DNA of 64,000 nt from Pistricoccus aurantiacus (GCF_007954585.1 NZ_CP042382.1:248001-312000), one strand, 5' to 3'. Numbered from the stretch's first letter, positions 29,877-39,510 are shown. The notes: a model not told the origin generated them from the sequence alone. Made by a program: numbers and translations.

Positions 29877-31513
29877 CGCGGCTCGCTGGACAGCGCCTTC
29901 CACACCGAATAGCACATCGCCAGCAGCACCAGGGAAAATGGCAGCCCGGTGGCGGTCACCCCCGCCTGCAGGGCAGTAAGGCCGCCACCCACCAGCAGCG
30001 CGATGGCGATCATGCCTTCCGCGGTGGCCCAGAATATCCGCTGGGGGATCGGCGCATCCGTCTTGCCGCCGGCGGTGATGGTATCCACCACCAGGGAGCC
30101 GGAATCCGAGGAAGTGACGAAGAAGATCAGCGTCAGGATAATGGCAATGGTCGAGACGATATTCGGAAACGGCAGTTCGTTGAGCATGCCGAAAAGAGAC
30201 AGTTCCGGGCTATAGCTGTCGATCACATTGGCCTTCACCAGACTGTTTTGCGGATCGCTGAAGACCTGATCGAGAGCGATGCCGCCGAAGACCCCCATCC
30301 AGATGAAGATCACCAGGCTTGGTACAAGCAGTACCGCAACGATGAATTCTCGCACCGTGCGGCCCCGGCTCACCCGGGCGATGAACATGCCGACGAAGGG
30401 CGACCAGGATACCCACCAGGCCCAGTAGAAGGCGCTCCAGTCCTCACGATAGGCGTCGTCCGTGCGGCCAAACGGCATGGAAAGCGGCACGATCTCCCGT
30501 GCATAGGCCGTCACGCCTTCCCAGACAGTATTCAAGGCGGTAAGCGTCGAGCCCGCGAAAAGTACGAAAAGAAAGAACAGGAAGGCGGTGACCATGTTGA
30601 TCTCGGAAAGCACCTTGACGCCGCCATCGAGTCCCCGCCAGACCGAAATCAGCGCCACGGCGGTAACGACGACGATGATGATGATCTGTGTGGTGAGACT
30701 GATCTCCATGCCGAAGACATAGTTGAAGCCGGCATTGGCCTGCTGCGCCCCCAGGCCCAGGGAAGTCACCAGGCCAAACAGGGTCGAGAAGACCGCCAGC
30801 ACGTCGATGATGTGACCCGGCCAGCCCCAGACCCGCTCACCCAGAATCGGATAGAAGGAAGAACGGATCGAGAAAGGTAGCCCCTTGTTGTAGGTAAAGA
30901 TCGCCAGGGACAGCGCCATCAGCGCATAGATCGCCCAGCCGTGCAGCCCCCAGTGCAGGTAAGTTCCTGCAAGCCCCATTGCCCGCGCTTCGGGAATGTT
31001 CCCCGGAACGAGTTCGCCATCGGCACCGAAAGGGGATGGTGTATTCAACGGCATTGATACGGTGGTGTGATAAACCGGCTCGAGCACGCCGAAGAACAGC
31101 AGTCCGATCCCCATCCCTGCAGCGAACAGCATCGAGAACCAGGAGAGATAGGAGTAGTCCGGTGTGGCGGTCTTGCCCCCCAGACGCACGGCACCATAGG
31201 GCGATACCACCAGCGCAAGACAGAAAAATAGATACAGGTTGACCAGAATAATGAAGTACCAGTCCAGGGTCTTGATGGAAAAATTCACCACCGCTTGAAA
31301 GACCTGACCGGCGGCCTCTGGAAATAGCAGCGTCAGCACGACGAAGACGATACTGATCGTTGCGGAAATCATGAAGACCCGGTTGTGGATATCGAAACTG
31401 AAAGGGCCAAAGCTCCCTTCGACGTTGTCCTGACCAACCACGTAGTCGGTATCGATAAGCGAATCCTTGGGCACGGCGGCGGCGTCGCACTGCGGAGTTC
31501 TATCTTTGGTCAT
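29873..31513 (-). CDS. BCCT family betaine/carnitine/choline transporter
   Basis: Secondary transporter of 546 residues with 12 hydrophobic segments. Family signatures: AAGMGIGLLFFGVLEPVY (the glycine-rich TM3 segment) and the Trp box WAWWVSWSPFVGMFIARVSRGR in TM8. The GMGIG form is usual in Na+-coupled betaine carriers, so uptake of a compatible solute is likely. The ATG at 31513 is preferred over an in-frame start at 31564. Glycine betaine, choline or a related quaternary amine cannot be told apart. Halophilic context supports an osmoprotectant role. Confidence 0.92.
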   Translation of the reverse strand: MTKDRTPQCDAAAVPKDSLIDTDYVVGQDNVEGSFGPFSFDIHNRVFMISATISIVFVVLTLLFPEAAGQVFQAVVNFSIKTLDWYFIILVNLYLFFCLALVVSPYGAVRLGGKTATPDYSYLSWFSMLFAAGMGIGLLFFGVLEPVYHTTVSMPLNTPSPFGADGELVPGNIPEARAMGLAGTYLHWGLHGWAIYALMALSLAIFTYNKGLPFSIRSSFYPILGERVWGWPGHIIDVLAVFSTLFGLVTSLGLGAQQANAGFNYVFGMEISLTTQIIIIVVVTAVALISVWRGLDGGVKVLSEINMVTAFLFFLFVLFAGSTLTALNTVWEGVTAYAREIVPLSMPFGRTDDAYREDWSAFYWAWWVSWSPFVGMFIARVSRGRTVREFIVAVLLVPSLVIFIWMGVFGGIALDQVFSDPQNSLVKANVIDSYSPELSLFGMLNELPFPNIVSTIAIILTLIFFVTSSDSGSLVVDTITAGGKTDAPIPQRIFWATAEGMIAIALLVGGGLTALQAGVTATGLPFSLVLLAMCYSVWKALSSEPR

Positions 31514-31675
31514 TGTCGTGTCTCGTTGCGTACCTTCGCATGATTGAAGTCTTCTAGACGACAAACGGTCGCCTAATGACTTTTATTCGTCTATTCGTCG
31601 CGTTTTCGTCAAGCTTTGTCATCAGAGGTGTCAGGGCATACTAGCGCAACCGCCGCGGATATCGCGCGCATTTTT

Positions 31676-32461
31676 TCATGGCGCGATGCCCTGACCGCAG
31701 CCTCGATAGGTTTTGCCGTCGAGTCGTAGCGTGACCCGGGCCGGATAGGGTTCGCCGCTCATGGCGTCGAAACAGGCGCGGCCTTCCAGGCTCAGGGTAA
31801 AGGGCAGATCCTTGCGCGCGCTTTCCAAAGTGACTCGGCCCGCGTCGTTATCCAGGCTGGTCACTCGATAGGCGGCGTCGATTTCACGCTCGCCATAGTC
31901 CAGCATCAGCGCCAGTCGCGGCCGATCGCTGGCCAGGCGCACTGTCCAGCCGGGCTCGTTACCACGCCCGTGAAACATGACGTCGGGGCGTTGGCGGCGC
32001 GTCAGCACCTTACGGGTTTCATCCTGCTCGCAGCGCAGCCGCCCCTTGTCGCTTTCCACCGTGGCTTCCTTCCCCTTGTTCCAGAAGCTGAGGTCAGCTT
32101 TCACGTAGCGGGCACCGGAGGCCACCACCGCCGGCTCAAGACGATAGGCGCCCTGACCGGACCACAGGCGCAGTTTCCGAGGGGTCGCCGCGGAAACCAG
32201 ATCCTGAGCCGGCGTGCAGCGCCAGGCGACGAACTCCTTCGCCTCGCCGGGAAAAAGCGCCGAGGGCAGCAGGGGGGCGGGATTTTTCTTCTCGAGCGAT
32301 GTGGACTCGCCTGTAACGCCGAAAGCATCCGCCTCACGAACCGTCGGCGGCGCTACTTGCTTTTCATCCGGTCCCGAAGACGAAACGCACCCCGGCAGTA
32401 ATAGAGTCGCTACGAGCAGCGATGGCAAGTACCGATAATTAAAATGGCAAAACATGGGCAT
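31676..32461 (-). CDS. Lipoprotein with MliC and COG3650-like domains
   Basis: A 261-residue predicted lipoprotein (lipobox LLLPGC, Cys at about 25). Residues about 78-145 match MliC-type lysozyme-inhibitor domains: WRCTPAQDL, LRLWSGQGAYRLEP, ASGARYVKADLSFWNKGKEA. The C-terminal 110 residues match the COG3650 pattern: FHGRGNEPGWTVRL with a conserved Asn-Glu-Pro-Gly-Trp, then a late pair of Cys. MliC domains block c-type lysozyme in the periplasm. The domain pairing is read by eye; lysozyme inhibition is inferred. Confidence 0.8.
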   Translation of the reverse strand: MPMFCHFNYRYLPSLLVATLLLPGCVSSSGPDEKQVAPPTVREADAFGVTGESTSLEKKNPAPLLPSALFPGEAKEFVAWRCTPAQDLVSAATPRKLRLWSGQGAYRLEPAVVASGARYVKADLSFWNKGKEATVESDKGRLRCEQDETRKVLTRRQRPDVMFHGRGNEPGWTVRLASDRPRLALMLDYGEREIDAAYRVTSLDNDAGRVTLESARKDLPFTLSLEGRACFDAMSGEPYPARVTLRLDGKTYRGCGQGIAP

Positions 32462-32552
32462 TAGTATTCCGACTCCTTGATTATTATGAAAATCATTAAA
32501 AAACTTTTTTTAACACAAACCGGGGCACAGGCGTTAATGCTTCGCCGGGCAC

Positions 32553-32581
32553 TTGCTAAACGTTCATATATTTAGTAGACT
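32553..32581 (+). promoter_or_regulatory. Putative promoter of the outer-membrane barrel gene
   Basis: TTGCTA and TAGACT are separated by 17 bp in a markedly AT-rich stretch, about 47 bp before the start codon. Several other TA-rich hexamers nearby could serve as the -10 element. Confidence 0.35.
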
Positions 32582-32627
32582 AATATTAATCAATAAAATA
32601 ATATCCATCCAATAAGGAGTTTCATAA

Positions 32628-33260
32628 ATGAAAAAGTTAACGATATTAGCGTCCAGCCTGATCCTGGCAGGTTTTTCAGCGACTGCATTAGCCGCCAGCC
32701 CTCAGCCCTATATTGGCGGCCAGGTGGGATACCAAAGCGTCAGTGCTGAAGTCAATCAAGGCTCGACCACCAGCGCCGCCTATGCGGATCAAGACTTGAG
32801 CGGTATCCAGGGCGGGCTCTTTGCAGGTATGAAATTTACCTTGGCTAATGACTTCTTTATTGCACCGGAAATCAACGTCGGCACGAGCAACGCTGATGGC
32901 AAGCTCCGAACCGACAATGTGAATGTAAAAGCCGAGGCAAAAGAGTCTTACGGCGCTGGGCTGCTGGCAGGTCTGGAGGCTACGCGGAACACTGATGTCT
33001 ATGCTCGCGTAGGCTATCAGCGCACCAAGTTCGAGGTTCGACAGAGTGTCAATGGGGCCGGATCAAGAACCGAAGACGATAACTATAACGGCTTTCGTTA
33101 TGGGGTCGGTGTGCAAACCGCTATCGCACCACAGATGGACCTGCGCCTGGATTGGTCACAGACCAGCTACTCGGATAATAGCTATAAGGAATCAGGATCA
33201 AAAGTGAAGTTTGATCCGACGGAGAACCTTGTACAGCTAGGTATTGCCTATAACTTTTAA
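32628..33260 (+). CDS. Outer-membrane beta-barrel protein
   Basis: A 210-residue protein with a signal peptide (KKLTILASSLILAGFSATALA, cleaved near residue 23). The mature part shows alternating amphipathic strands (PYIGGQVGYQS, FFIAPEINVG, DVYARVGYQRTKFEV, FRYGVGVQTAI, MDLRLDWSQTSY) and ends in LGIAYNF, the terminal aromatic signal for BAM-dependent insertion. It looks like an eight-stranded OmpX/OmpW-size barrel. AAGGAG precedes the ATG by 8 nt. Base composition is clearly less GC-rich than its neighbours, with common TAT, AAT and GAA codons. A strong terminator follows. Confidence 0.87.
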   Translation: MKKLTILASSLILAGFSATALAASPQPYIGGQVGYQSVSAEVNQGSTTSAAYADQDLSGIQGGLFAGMKFTLANDFFIAPEINVGTSNADGKLRTDNVNVKAEAKESYGAGLLAGLEATRNTDVYARVGYQRTKFEVRQSVNGAGSRTEDDNYNGFRYGVGVQTAIAPQMDLRLDWSQTSYSDNSYKESGSKVKFDPTENLVQLGIAYNF

Positions 33261-33295
33261 TTAGTCCTTCATCTTGGCTAATGTTTGATCGATTG

Positions 33296-33328
33296 AGGCG
33301 ATAGTGGATATCCACTATCGCCTTTTTT
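33296..33328 (+). terminator. Rho-independent terminator after the barrel gene
   Basis: A 13-bp perfect palindromic stem (AGGCGATAGTGGA / TCCACTATCGCCT) centred on TA is followed by six T residues on the + strand, about 36 bp after the stop codon. Confidence 0.9.
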
Positions 33329-33352
33329 CTAACTCCTTCTAATATTCGTTGA

Positions 33353-35665
33353 CTATGCCTGACTCTTCATCAGCGATTCGCCATGTCGACGACGCAGTTC
33401 TTGAGCGGCGGCTACCATTGCTTCCAGTGCCGGCTCGACTTCCGACCAGTCACGTGTCTTGAGACCACAGTCCGGGTTGACCCATAGCCGCTCCACCGGA
33501 ATCCGCTGGGCGGCTTTTTCCATCAGTTCCACCATCCAGCTCACCTCGGGAATGTTCGGCGAGTGAATGTCGTAGACGCCAGGACCGATTTCATTGGGAT
33601 ACGAAAACTCCTGGAAGGCATCCAGCAGCTCCATATCCGAACGCGACGTCTCGATGGTGATCACATCCGCATCAAGGGCGGCGATGGAGGCGATGATGTC
33701 ATTGAACTCGCTGTAGCACATGTGGGTATGAATCTGGGTCTCGTCCCGGGCCACCGATGCGGCGAGCTGGAAGCACTCCACCGCCCAGTCGAGATAGGCC
33801 TGCCACTCGTCTTGGCGTAGGGGTAGCCCTTCCCGCAGGGCCGGCTCGTCGATCTGAATGGCTTGAATGCCCCCGGCTTCCAGGTCTTCCACCTCGTCCC
33901 GCAGGGCCAGGGCAATCTGACGGCAGGTCGCCTCGCGCGGCTGATCATCCCGCACGAAGGACCACTGCAGAATGGTCACCGGCCCGGTGAGCATGCCTTT
34001 CACGGGTTTCTGGGTCAGACTCTGGGCGTACTCGCTCCAGCGTATCGTCATCGGCGCCGGGCGGCTGACGTCACCGACGATGATCGGCGGCTTGACGCAG
34101 CGGGAGCCGTAGCTCTGCACCCAGCCGAAGCGGGTGAAAGCGAAACCTTCCAGCAGCTCGCCGAAGTATTCCACCATGTCGTTGCGCTCCGGTTCACCGT
34201 GCACCAGCACATCCAGTCCCAGGGCTTCCTGGCGCTCGACGGCGACAGCGATCTCCGCTTCCATGCGCGCCCGATAATCCTTGTGATTCAGCTCCCCGGC
34301 CTTGAAGGCGCGGCGGGCGGCGCGGATTTCTCCGGTCTGAGGAAAGGAGCCGATGGTGGTGGTGGGAAACAGCGGCAGGTCGAGACGCTGGCGTTGCGCT
34401 TTGGTCCGCTGGAAATAGGTGCTGGCACGCCGAGCATCCTGGGGCGTGATCGCCGCCAGACGGCTGGCCACCGCCGGCTTGTGGATGCGCGTCGACTCAT
34501 GCCGCGATGCCAGAGCTCGTGAGGCCTCAGCCAGATAGGCTTCGTCCTCTTGAGTGGCACGGCCATCCAGCAGGCGCGCCAGGGTCACCGTCTCGTCCAG
34601 CTTCTGGCGGGCGAAGGCCAGCCAGCTCTTGAACTCCGTATCCAGTTCGGTTTCCGCACTCAGATCCACCGGCACGTGCAGCAGGGAGCAGCTCGGCGCC
34701 AGCCATAGTCGATCTCCCAGCCGTGCCTTGGCGTCCTGGAGACTGTCCCGCAGCGCTGCCAGATCCGTTCGCCAGATATTGCGACCGTCGATCGCCCCCA
34801 CGGAAAGCACCTTGTAAGGCGCCAGATTGTCGATCACCCGGGAAAGTTGTTCGGGAGCACGCACCGTGTCGATATGCAACCCGTCCACCGGCAGAGAGGT
34901 CGCCAACTGCAGATTATCCCCCAGACCACCGAAATAGGTAGCCACCAGTAGTTTGGCCGGTGAACTGCGCAGTTTGTTGTAAGCTGACTCATAGGCTTGG
35001 CGCCAGGCCCGAGGCAGGTCTTGCACCAGTGCAGGTTCATCCAGCTGTACCCATTCCACGCCCTGCTCTGCCAGCCGAGACAGCACCTGACCGTAGACCG
35101 TCAGCACTTCGTCGAGCAGCTCGAGACGATCAAAATCCTCGCTTTTTTCCTTGCCCAGCCATAACCAGGTCACCGGCCCGAGCAGTGCCACCTTGACCGG
35201 ATGACGGAGACTCCTGGCCTCTTCCACTTCCCCGAACAGCCGCTCGCTGGCCAGGCGCAGGCGCTGACCCGCGTGCAGCTCCGGCACCAGATAGTGATAA
35301 TTGGTATCGAAATACTTGGTCATCTCGCAGGCCGCCGCCGGCTCGCCGCTGGGGGCGCGGCCCCGGGCCATGCGGAAACTGGTGTCCAGATCGATCTCGC
35401 CCTGATCAAATCGTCCGAAACGTTCCGGCACCGCGCCCAGCAGCAGTGAGACATTGAGCACCTGATCGTAGAAGGCGAAGTCGCCGACGGTAACGAAGTC
35501 GAGCCCTGCCGCCTGTTGCTCCCGCCAGTGACGAGCGCGCAGGGATGCGCCCTGGGCTTCCAGCTCTGCTTGATCAATCTTGTTCTGCCAGTAGGCCTCG
35601 CTTGCTTTCTTGAGCTCTCGGTTGGCTCCGATACGCGGATAGCCGAGGATATGTGCCAGCGTCAT
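33353..35665 (-). CDS. metE: Cobalamin-independent methionine synthase
   Basis: Transfers the methyl group of 5-methyl-THF-triglutamate to homocysteine. 770 residues, two TIM-barrel halves. The C-terminal catalytic barrel has the zinc ligands in [11 protein letters not shown] and [12 protein letters not shown]; the folate site region [16 protein letters not shown] is intact. AAAGGAAA precedes the ATG at 35665, which gives the family N-terminus [18 protein letters not shown]. It is divergent from metR, the classic arrangement for MetR-activated metE. Confidence 0.97.
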   Translation of the reverse strand: MTLAHILGYPRIGANRELKKASEAYWQNKIDQAELEAQGASLRARHWREQQAAGLDFVTVGDFAFYDQVLNVSLLLGAVPERFGRFDQGEIDLDTSFRMARGRAPSGEPAAACEMTKYFDTNYHYLVPELHAGQRLRLASERLFGEVEEARSLRHPVKVALLGPVTWLWLGKEKSEDFDRLELLDEVLTVYGQVLSRLAEQGVEWVQLDEPALVQDLPRAWRQAYESAYNKLRSSPAKLLVATYFGGLGDNLQLATSLPVDGLHIDTVRAPEQLSRVIDNLAPYKVLSVGAIDGRNIWRTDLAALRDSLQDAKARLGDRLWLAPSCSLLHVPVDLSAETELDTEFKSWLAFARQKLDETVTLARLLDGRATQEDEAYLAEASRALASRHESTRIHKPAVASRLAAITPQDARRASTYFQRTKAQRQRLDLPLFPTTTIGSFPQTGEIRAARRAFKAGELNHKDYRARMEAEIAVAVERQEALGLDVLVHGEPERNDMVEYFGELLEGFAFTRFGWVQSYGSRCVKPPIIVGDVSRPAPMTIRWSEYAQSLTQKPVKGMLTGPVTILQWSFVRDDQPREATCRQIALALRDEVEDLEAGGIQAIQIDEPALREGLPLRQDEWQAYLDWAVECFQLAASVARDETQIHTHMCYSEFNDIIASIAALDADVITIETSRSDMELLDAFQEFSYPNEIGPGVYDIHSPNIPEVSWMVELMEKAAQRIPVERLWVNPDCGLKTRDWSEVEPALEAMVAAAQELRRRHGESLMKSQA

Positions 35666-35780
35666 GGGATTTCCTTTCAGTAATAAGTCATGGAATTCGC
35701 CTGGGAATTCATGTTTGTTGGTGACGCTAGTCTCACTGGCCGGAATCAATGAATCAAACTACATTATCTAATTGTCAAAA

Positions 35781-35793
35781 TGAAAAGCGTTCA
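35781..35793. promoter_or_regulatory. MetR-type operator in the metE-metR intergenic region
   Basis: TGAAAAGCGTTCA fits the MetR recognition pattern TGAA-N5-TTCA exactly. It lies 7 bp upstream of the metR ATG, where bound MetR could repress its own gene and activate the divergent metE about 115 bp away. Confidence 0.6.
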
Positions 35794-35799
35794 TACAGC

Positions 35800-36714
35800 A
35801 TGCTGGAACTTCGACATCTACGCACCTTGATCGCCCTGCGGGACGCAGGCTCTCTGGTAGAAGCGGCGCAGCGGGTGCACCTGACCCAGTCCGCGCTGTC
35901 GCACCAGCTCAAGGATCTCGAGGAGCGTCTCGGCAGTCCGCTGTTCCTGCGCAAATCTCGTCCGGTCACCTTCACTCGGGCCGGCCTGCGCCTGCTGGAA
36001 CTGGCGGAACGCATCCTGCCCCAGGTACGCATGGCGGAGCGGGACCTGGCGCGGCTGGCGGGACAGGAAAACGGTCGGCTGCACATGGCCATCGAATGCC
36101 ACAGCTGTTTTCAGTGGCTGATGCCGACCATCGATCATTTTCGCGACCATTGGCCGGAGATCGAAGTGGATATCCCCGGCGGCCATCATTTCGATCCGCT
36201 GCCGGCCCTGGCCCGGGAGCAGCTCGATCTGGTGATCACTGCGGACCCGCAGCCGCTAGCGGGGGTGCATTACGAGCCGCTGTTTCGCTACGAAGGCCTG
36301 CTGGCGGTGGCCAAGCAGCACGAACTGGCGAGCCGCGCCTGGATCTCGCCGACCGACCTTGCGACGGAAACCTTGATAACCTATCCAGTTGAGCATGCAC
36401 GCCTGGACGTGTTTGGCCAGTTTCTCGACCCGGCGGGAGTGCGTCCCAAGGAAATACGCACCGCGGAGTTGACCATTATGATGATGCAGCTGGTGGCCAG
36501 CGGTAGAGGGGTCTGCGCCCTGCCGAACTGGGCGCTGACGGAATACCTGGAGCGAGATTACGTACGCGCAGTGTCGCTGGGGGAAGGCGGCATGTGGAGC
36601 ACCCTGTTCGCCGCCATTCGCGAGGAGGACCTGGAGGCCGGCTGGATGGGCGACTTCCTGCGTACCGCCCGGGAAACCTCTTTCGCGGTACTGGAGGGTA
36701 TCAAACCAGCCTAG
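35800..36714 (+). CDS. metR: LysR-family regulator MetR
   Basis: Homocysteine-responsive activator of metE. 304 residues. N-terminal winged HTH (LRTLIALRDAGSLVEAAQRV, TQSALSHQLKDLEERLG) and a C-terminal periplasmic-binding-like effector domain. The effector-domain segments IECHSCFQWLMP, TLITYPVEHARLDVFGQFL and PAGVRPKE closely resemble E. coli MetR. The ATG at 35800 starts on MLELRHLRTL; an in-frame upstream ATG at 35749 would put the MetR box inside the coding region. Its end overlaps that of the convergent sensor kinase by 14 bp. Confidence 0.93.
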   Translation: MLELRHLRTLIALRDAGSLVEAAQRVHLTQSALSHQLKDLEERLGSPLFLRKSRPVTFTRAGLRLLELAERILPQVRMAERDLARLAGQENGRLHMAIECHSCFQWLMPTIDHFRDHWPEIEVDIPGGHHFDPLPALAREQLDLVITADPQPLAGVHYEPLFRYEGLLAVAKQHELASRAWISPTDLATETLITYPVEHARLDVFGQFLDPAGVRPKEIRTAELTIMMMQLVASGRGVCALPNWALTEYLERDYVRAVSLGEGGMWSTLFAAIREEDLEAGWMGDFLRTARETSFAVLEGIKPA

Positions 36715-38374
36715 TGGGCGTGAAGTCGGTCTCTTCCGCAGGCGTCGCCGGCAACGCCGCCTGAGGTAGCTGCAGGGTGAAGCGCGCGCCACCCAAGGTC
36801 GGGCTATCATCGATCACTACGCTGCCCCGGTGCCAGTGCATGATCTTCTGCACGATGGAAAGCCCCAGCCCGTAACCGCCGGAGCGTCGGGTGCGGCTAT
36901 CGTCCAGTCGAGAGAAAGGCTTGAAGACCTTGAGACGGTCGTTTTCCGGCACCCCGGGACCGTCGTCCTCCACCGCGAGTTGCACCGTGCGCAGGCTATG
37001 CTTGATGCTGATCATCACCCGGGAGTCCGCGTGGCGACAGGCGTTGGCCACCAGGTTCTGCAACGCGCGCTGCAGATAGCGCGGCTCCGCCACCACTTCG
37101 ATTTCCGGCCCCGGTGCCAGCTCGAGAGAGAGCCGGCCGTGCAGCGGCGCCAAGGTCTCGATGACACGCACCGCCAGGGCTCGACAATCGACTTCCTCGG
37201 ATTTGAGATCCATGCCCTGGACCTGACCCCCGCCCAGGCGCGCATAGGTCAGAATCTCATCGATCAGAGTATCAAGTTCCTCGATATCCCCATCGATGCC
37301 TTTTAACTGACGGCGCACCGGCGGGCTGTCGATCATGTCCTCGACCATCTGCACCGCGAAGCGGATCCGCGCCACCGGCGTACGCAGTTCATGGGAAACG
37401 CCGCGAATCATGTCCTGCTGGGATTGAAGCAGCGCCTGGACCTGCGCCGCCATGCCGTTAAACGCCATGCCCAGACGTCCGAGGAAGTCGCTGCTGTCGA
37501 CCTTGACTCGGGTATCCAGGTGGCCGCCGGCAATCCGCGTGGCGGCAAGTTCGAGCCGCGCCACTCGGGCCTCGAGCCCACGCACGATCATGTAGATGAT
37601 GCCCGCCAGCACCGCCAGCATGATCACCAGCAAGGTCAGGGACAGCGTCAGGGACATGGGCTCGAAGGGTTTCAAGGGTCCTACCTGCACCCATTCGATA
37701 CCGCCTTCCGGCGTGGGCAGACGCAGGAAAAGCGACATTGCCCAGCGCTGGGGCAGCAGGCGTACCACCACCTCGCTGTCTTGCATGCGCGTGACCCTTT
37801 CAGGGTCCAGCCCTTCGGGTACCTGCTCGGACAGAGTGGCGGTAAAAGCAGCATTTTTCAGTCGCTCGAGGCGCTCACGGCGCTGTTCGCCCTCCACCGC
37901 GGAAAGCCACTGCCCCAGGTTCTGCGCCAGCCCGGTCAGTTGCCTTTCGCTCATACTGGTCAGTTCCGCCTTCAACAGCCATTGCTCCCCGGGCAGGCGG
38001 CGATACAGGATCCAACGCTGGCTTTCTTCCTGATAAGCCAGGGTGCGCCCGGCCTCCAGTCTGGCGCGCTCGAAGTAGCTGAGAGAATAAGTGCCCCATT
38101 CGTATAGTTCGAGTTGAATACCCAGGGCGCGGCTTTGTTCGTCGAGCCATGCTTGCCGACTTTCCTGAGGCAGCACGCCGAGTTCCGCGGTCAGCAGCGT
38201 CATCGGCGCTTCCGCCAGCAGTTCCCGGTAATGCTCACGGCGCACCTTGTCGATCAACGTGAAAGCGACCAGCGCCAGGCCGAAGGTCAGCACCAGCGCC
38301 AGCGCCAGCATCACATAGACACGCAGGAAAGTACTCTCCGCCAGCGGGCGGGGCATGAGACGCGACGCGGACAT
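36701..38374 (-). CDS. rstB: Sensor histidine kinase, RstB-like
   Basis: Membrane sensor kinase of 557 residues. TM1 is at about 18-41, a periplasmic sensor domain at about 42-240, TM2 at about 243-265, then HAMP, HisKA with phospho-accepting His328 in GVSHELRTPVARIRF, and HATPase_c with N-box NLVANACRHAD, EDDGPGVP and GGYGLGLSIV. The start codon overlaps the rstA stop by 1 nt (TGATG), with AAGGACGG upstream. RstB assignment follows from the RstA partner; the stimulus is unknown. Confidence 0.88.
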   Translation of the reverse strand: MSASRLMPRPLAESTFLRVYVMLALALVLTFGLALVAFTLIDKVRREHYRELLAEAPMTLLTAELGVLPQESRQAWLDEQSRALGIQLELYEWGTYSLSYFERARLEAGRTLAYQEESQRWILYRRLPGEQWLLKAELTSMSERQLTGLAQNLGQWLSAVEGEQRRERLERLKNAAFTATLSEQVPEGLDPERVTRMQDSEVVVRLLPQRWAMSLFLRLPTPEGGIEWVQVGPLKPFEPMSLTLSLTLLVIMLAVLAGIIYMIVRGLEARVARLELAATRIAGGHLDTRVKVDSSDFLGRLGMAFNGMAAQVQALLQSQQDMIRGVSHELRTPVARIRFAVQMVEDMIDSPPVRRQLKGIDGDIEELDTLIDEILTYARLGGGQVQGMDLKSEEVDCRALAVRVIETLAPLHGRLSLELAPGPEIEVVAEPRYLQRALQNLVANACRHADSRVMISIKHSLRTVQLAVEDDGPGVPENDRLKVFKPFSRLDDSRTRRSGGYGLGLSIVQKIMHWHRGSVVIDDSPTLGGARFTLQLPQAALPATPAEETDFTPTRLV

Positions 38375-39090
38375 CAACCGTCCTTGACAAACAGATAGCC
38401 TTTGCTACGCACCGTCTTGATGCGATGGGGCTGGTGGGGATCGTCGCCGATCTTGGGTCGGATACGCGACACTCGCACGTCGATGGAACGATCCTGGCCG
38501 TCGTACTTGATACCGCGCAGGGACGAGAAGATTTCCTCCCGGGTCAGCACCTGGCCGGCCCGACTGGCCAGCAGCCAGAGCAGATCGAATTCCGCGCTGG
38601 TCAGGTCGATCCGCTCGCCGGAAAGCCAGGCTTCTCGAGTGGCGCTGTCGATCTCCAGATCGGAAAATACCAGCCGAGCCTCGTCGCCGCTGGTTTCGAT
38701 GGCGTCGGTGCGGCGCATCAAGGCGCGCATGCGAGCCAGCAGCACTCTGGGCTGTACCGGCTTGGGCACGTAGTCGTCCGCACCCATTTCCAGGCCCAAC
38801 ACCTGATCCATGTCGTCCGTGCGCGCGGTCAGCATCAGAATCGGCCCGGTGTAATCCGTACGTGCTCGACGACAGATCGACAAGCCGTCCTCACCGGGCA
38901 GCATCAGATCGAGAATCACCAGATCCGGTTGCAGCGAGACGATGCGTTCCACCCCCTTGGAACCGTCCGCCTCCAGCGTTACCTGAAAACCATTGGCCTC
39001 GAGATAATCTCGTGTCAACTCGGCCAATCGTTCGTCATCTTCGATGATCAGTATGTGATCCTGGTTGTGGCTATCCAAGCTTGTATCCAT
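38374..39090 (-). CDS. rstA: OmpR-family response regulator, RstA-like
   Basis: A 238-residue DNA-binding response regulator. The receiver domain has the acidic pocket (IIEDDE, D18/D19), phosphorylation site D61 in LVILDLMLPGEDG and the switch Lys in YVPKP. The winged-helix output domain ends with LRGIKYDGQDRSIDVRVSR and RIKTVRSKGYLF, very close to E. coli RstA. It is transcribed away from nrdA and leads the rstAB pair. Confidence 0.9.
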   Translation of the reverse strand: MDTSLDSHNQDHILIIEDDERLAELTRDYLEANGFQVTLEADGSKGVERIVSLQPDLVILDLMLPGEDGLSICRRARTDYTGPILMLTARTDDMDQVLGLEMGADDYVPKPVQPRVLLARMRALMRRTDAIETSGDEARLVFSDLEIDSATREAWLSGERIDLTSAEFDLLWLLASRAGQVLTREEIFSSLRGIKYDGQDRSIDVRVSRIRPKIGDDPHQPHRIKTVRSKGYLFVKDG

Positions 39091-39427
39091 CCCGTTGACT
39101 AGCTGGCAATCACGTCCAGCAAGATTTCTTGTGTGTATCTCGCCATAGGCTACATCGCGTTACCCATTGTGGCGAGTCGTGTAACTCCCACCATAGCGGA
39201 TAGCAAGAAATGTTACCCGAAAACTCGGCGCCTAAAGAAACACTTAATAGCGAAAACGACGCCGTTTCCGGAGGTTTACTCTTGATAGCATTAGCCAGCT
39301 AAAAATTTATGACTATTACGGTAATTTACATTGCTTTAATAAAACAATGAAAAAAGTTTAGCGCTGGGGGCCGCGTCATGGCAGGGTTTCGGGCGTCCTG
39401 CGAAACCATCCCCACAAGACACACACT

Positions 39428-39447
39428 TTATCCACAATTTATCCACT
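39428..39447 (+). promoter_or_regulatory. Two tandem DnaA boxes
   Basis: TTATCCACA at 39428-39436 matches the DnaA box consensus exactly, and TTATCCACT at 39439-39447 differs only in the last base. A third partial copy, TTATCCACC, is at 39620-39628. DnaA is known to bind upstream of nrdAB in E. coli, so a role in timing RNR expression is plausible. Confidence 0.6.
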
Positions 39448-39463
39448 TGCTAGCATGCAAAAC

Positions 39464-39479
39464 ACACACTATCTTGTGC
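39464..39479. promoter_or_regulatory. NrdR box 1
   Basis: ACACACTATCTTGTGC matches the NrdR-box consensus (acaCwAtATaTwGTgt) at 13 of 16 positions. It is the upstream member of a pair whose starts are 31 bp apart, about three helical turns, the spacing typical for NrdR. Confidence 0.65.
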
Positions 39480-39494
39480 TTGCGCTTGGCGAAA

Positions 39495-39510
39495 CCACAA
39501 TATGATGTTT
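39495..39510. promoter_or_regulatory. NrdR box 2
   Basis: CCACAATATGATGTTT matches the NrdR-box consensus at 12 of 16 positions. Together with box 1 it would allow cooperative binding of the ATP/dATP-sensing repressor upstream of nrdA. Confidence 0.6.
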
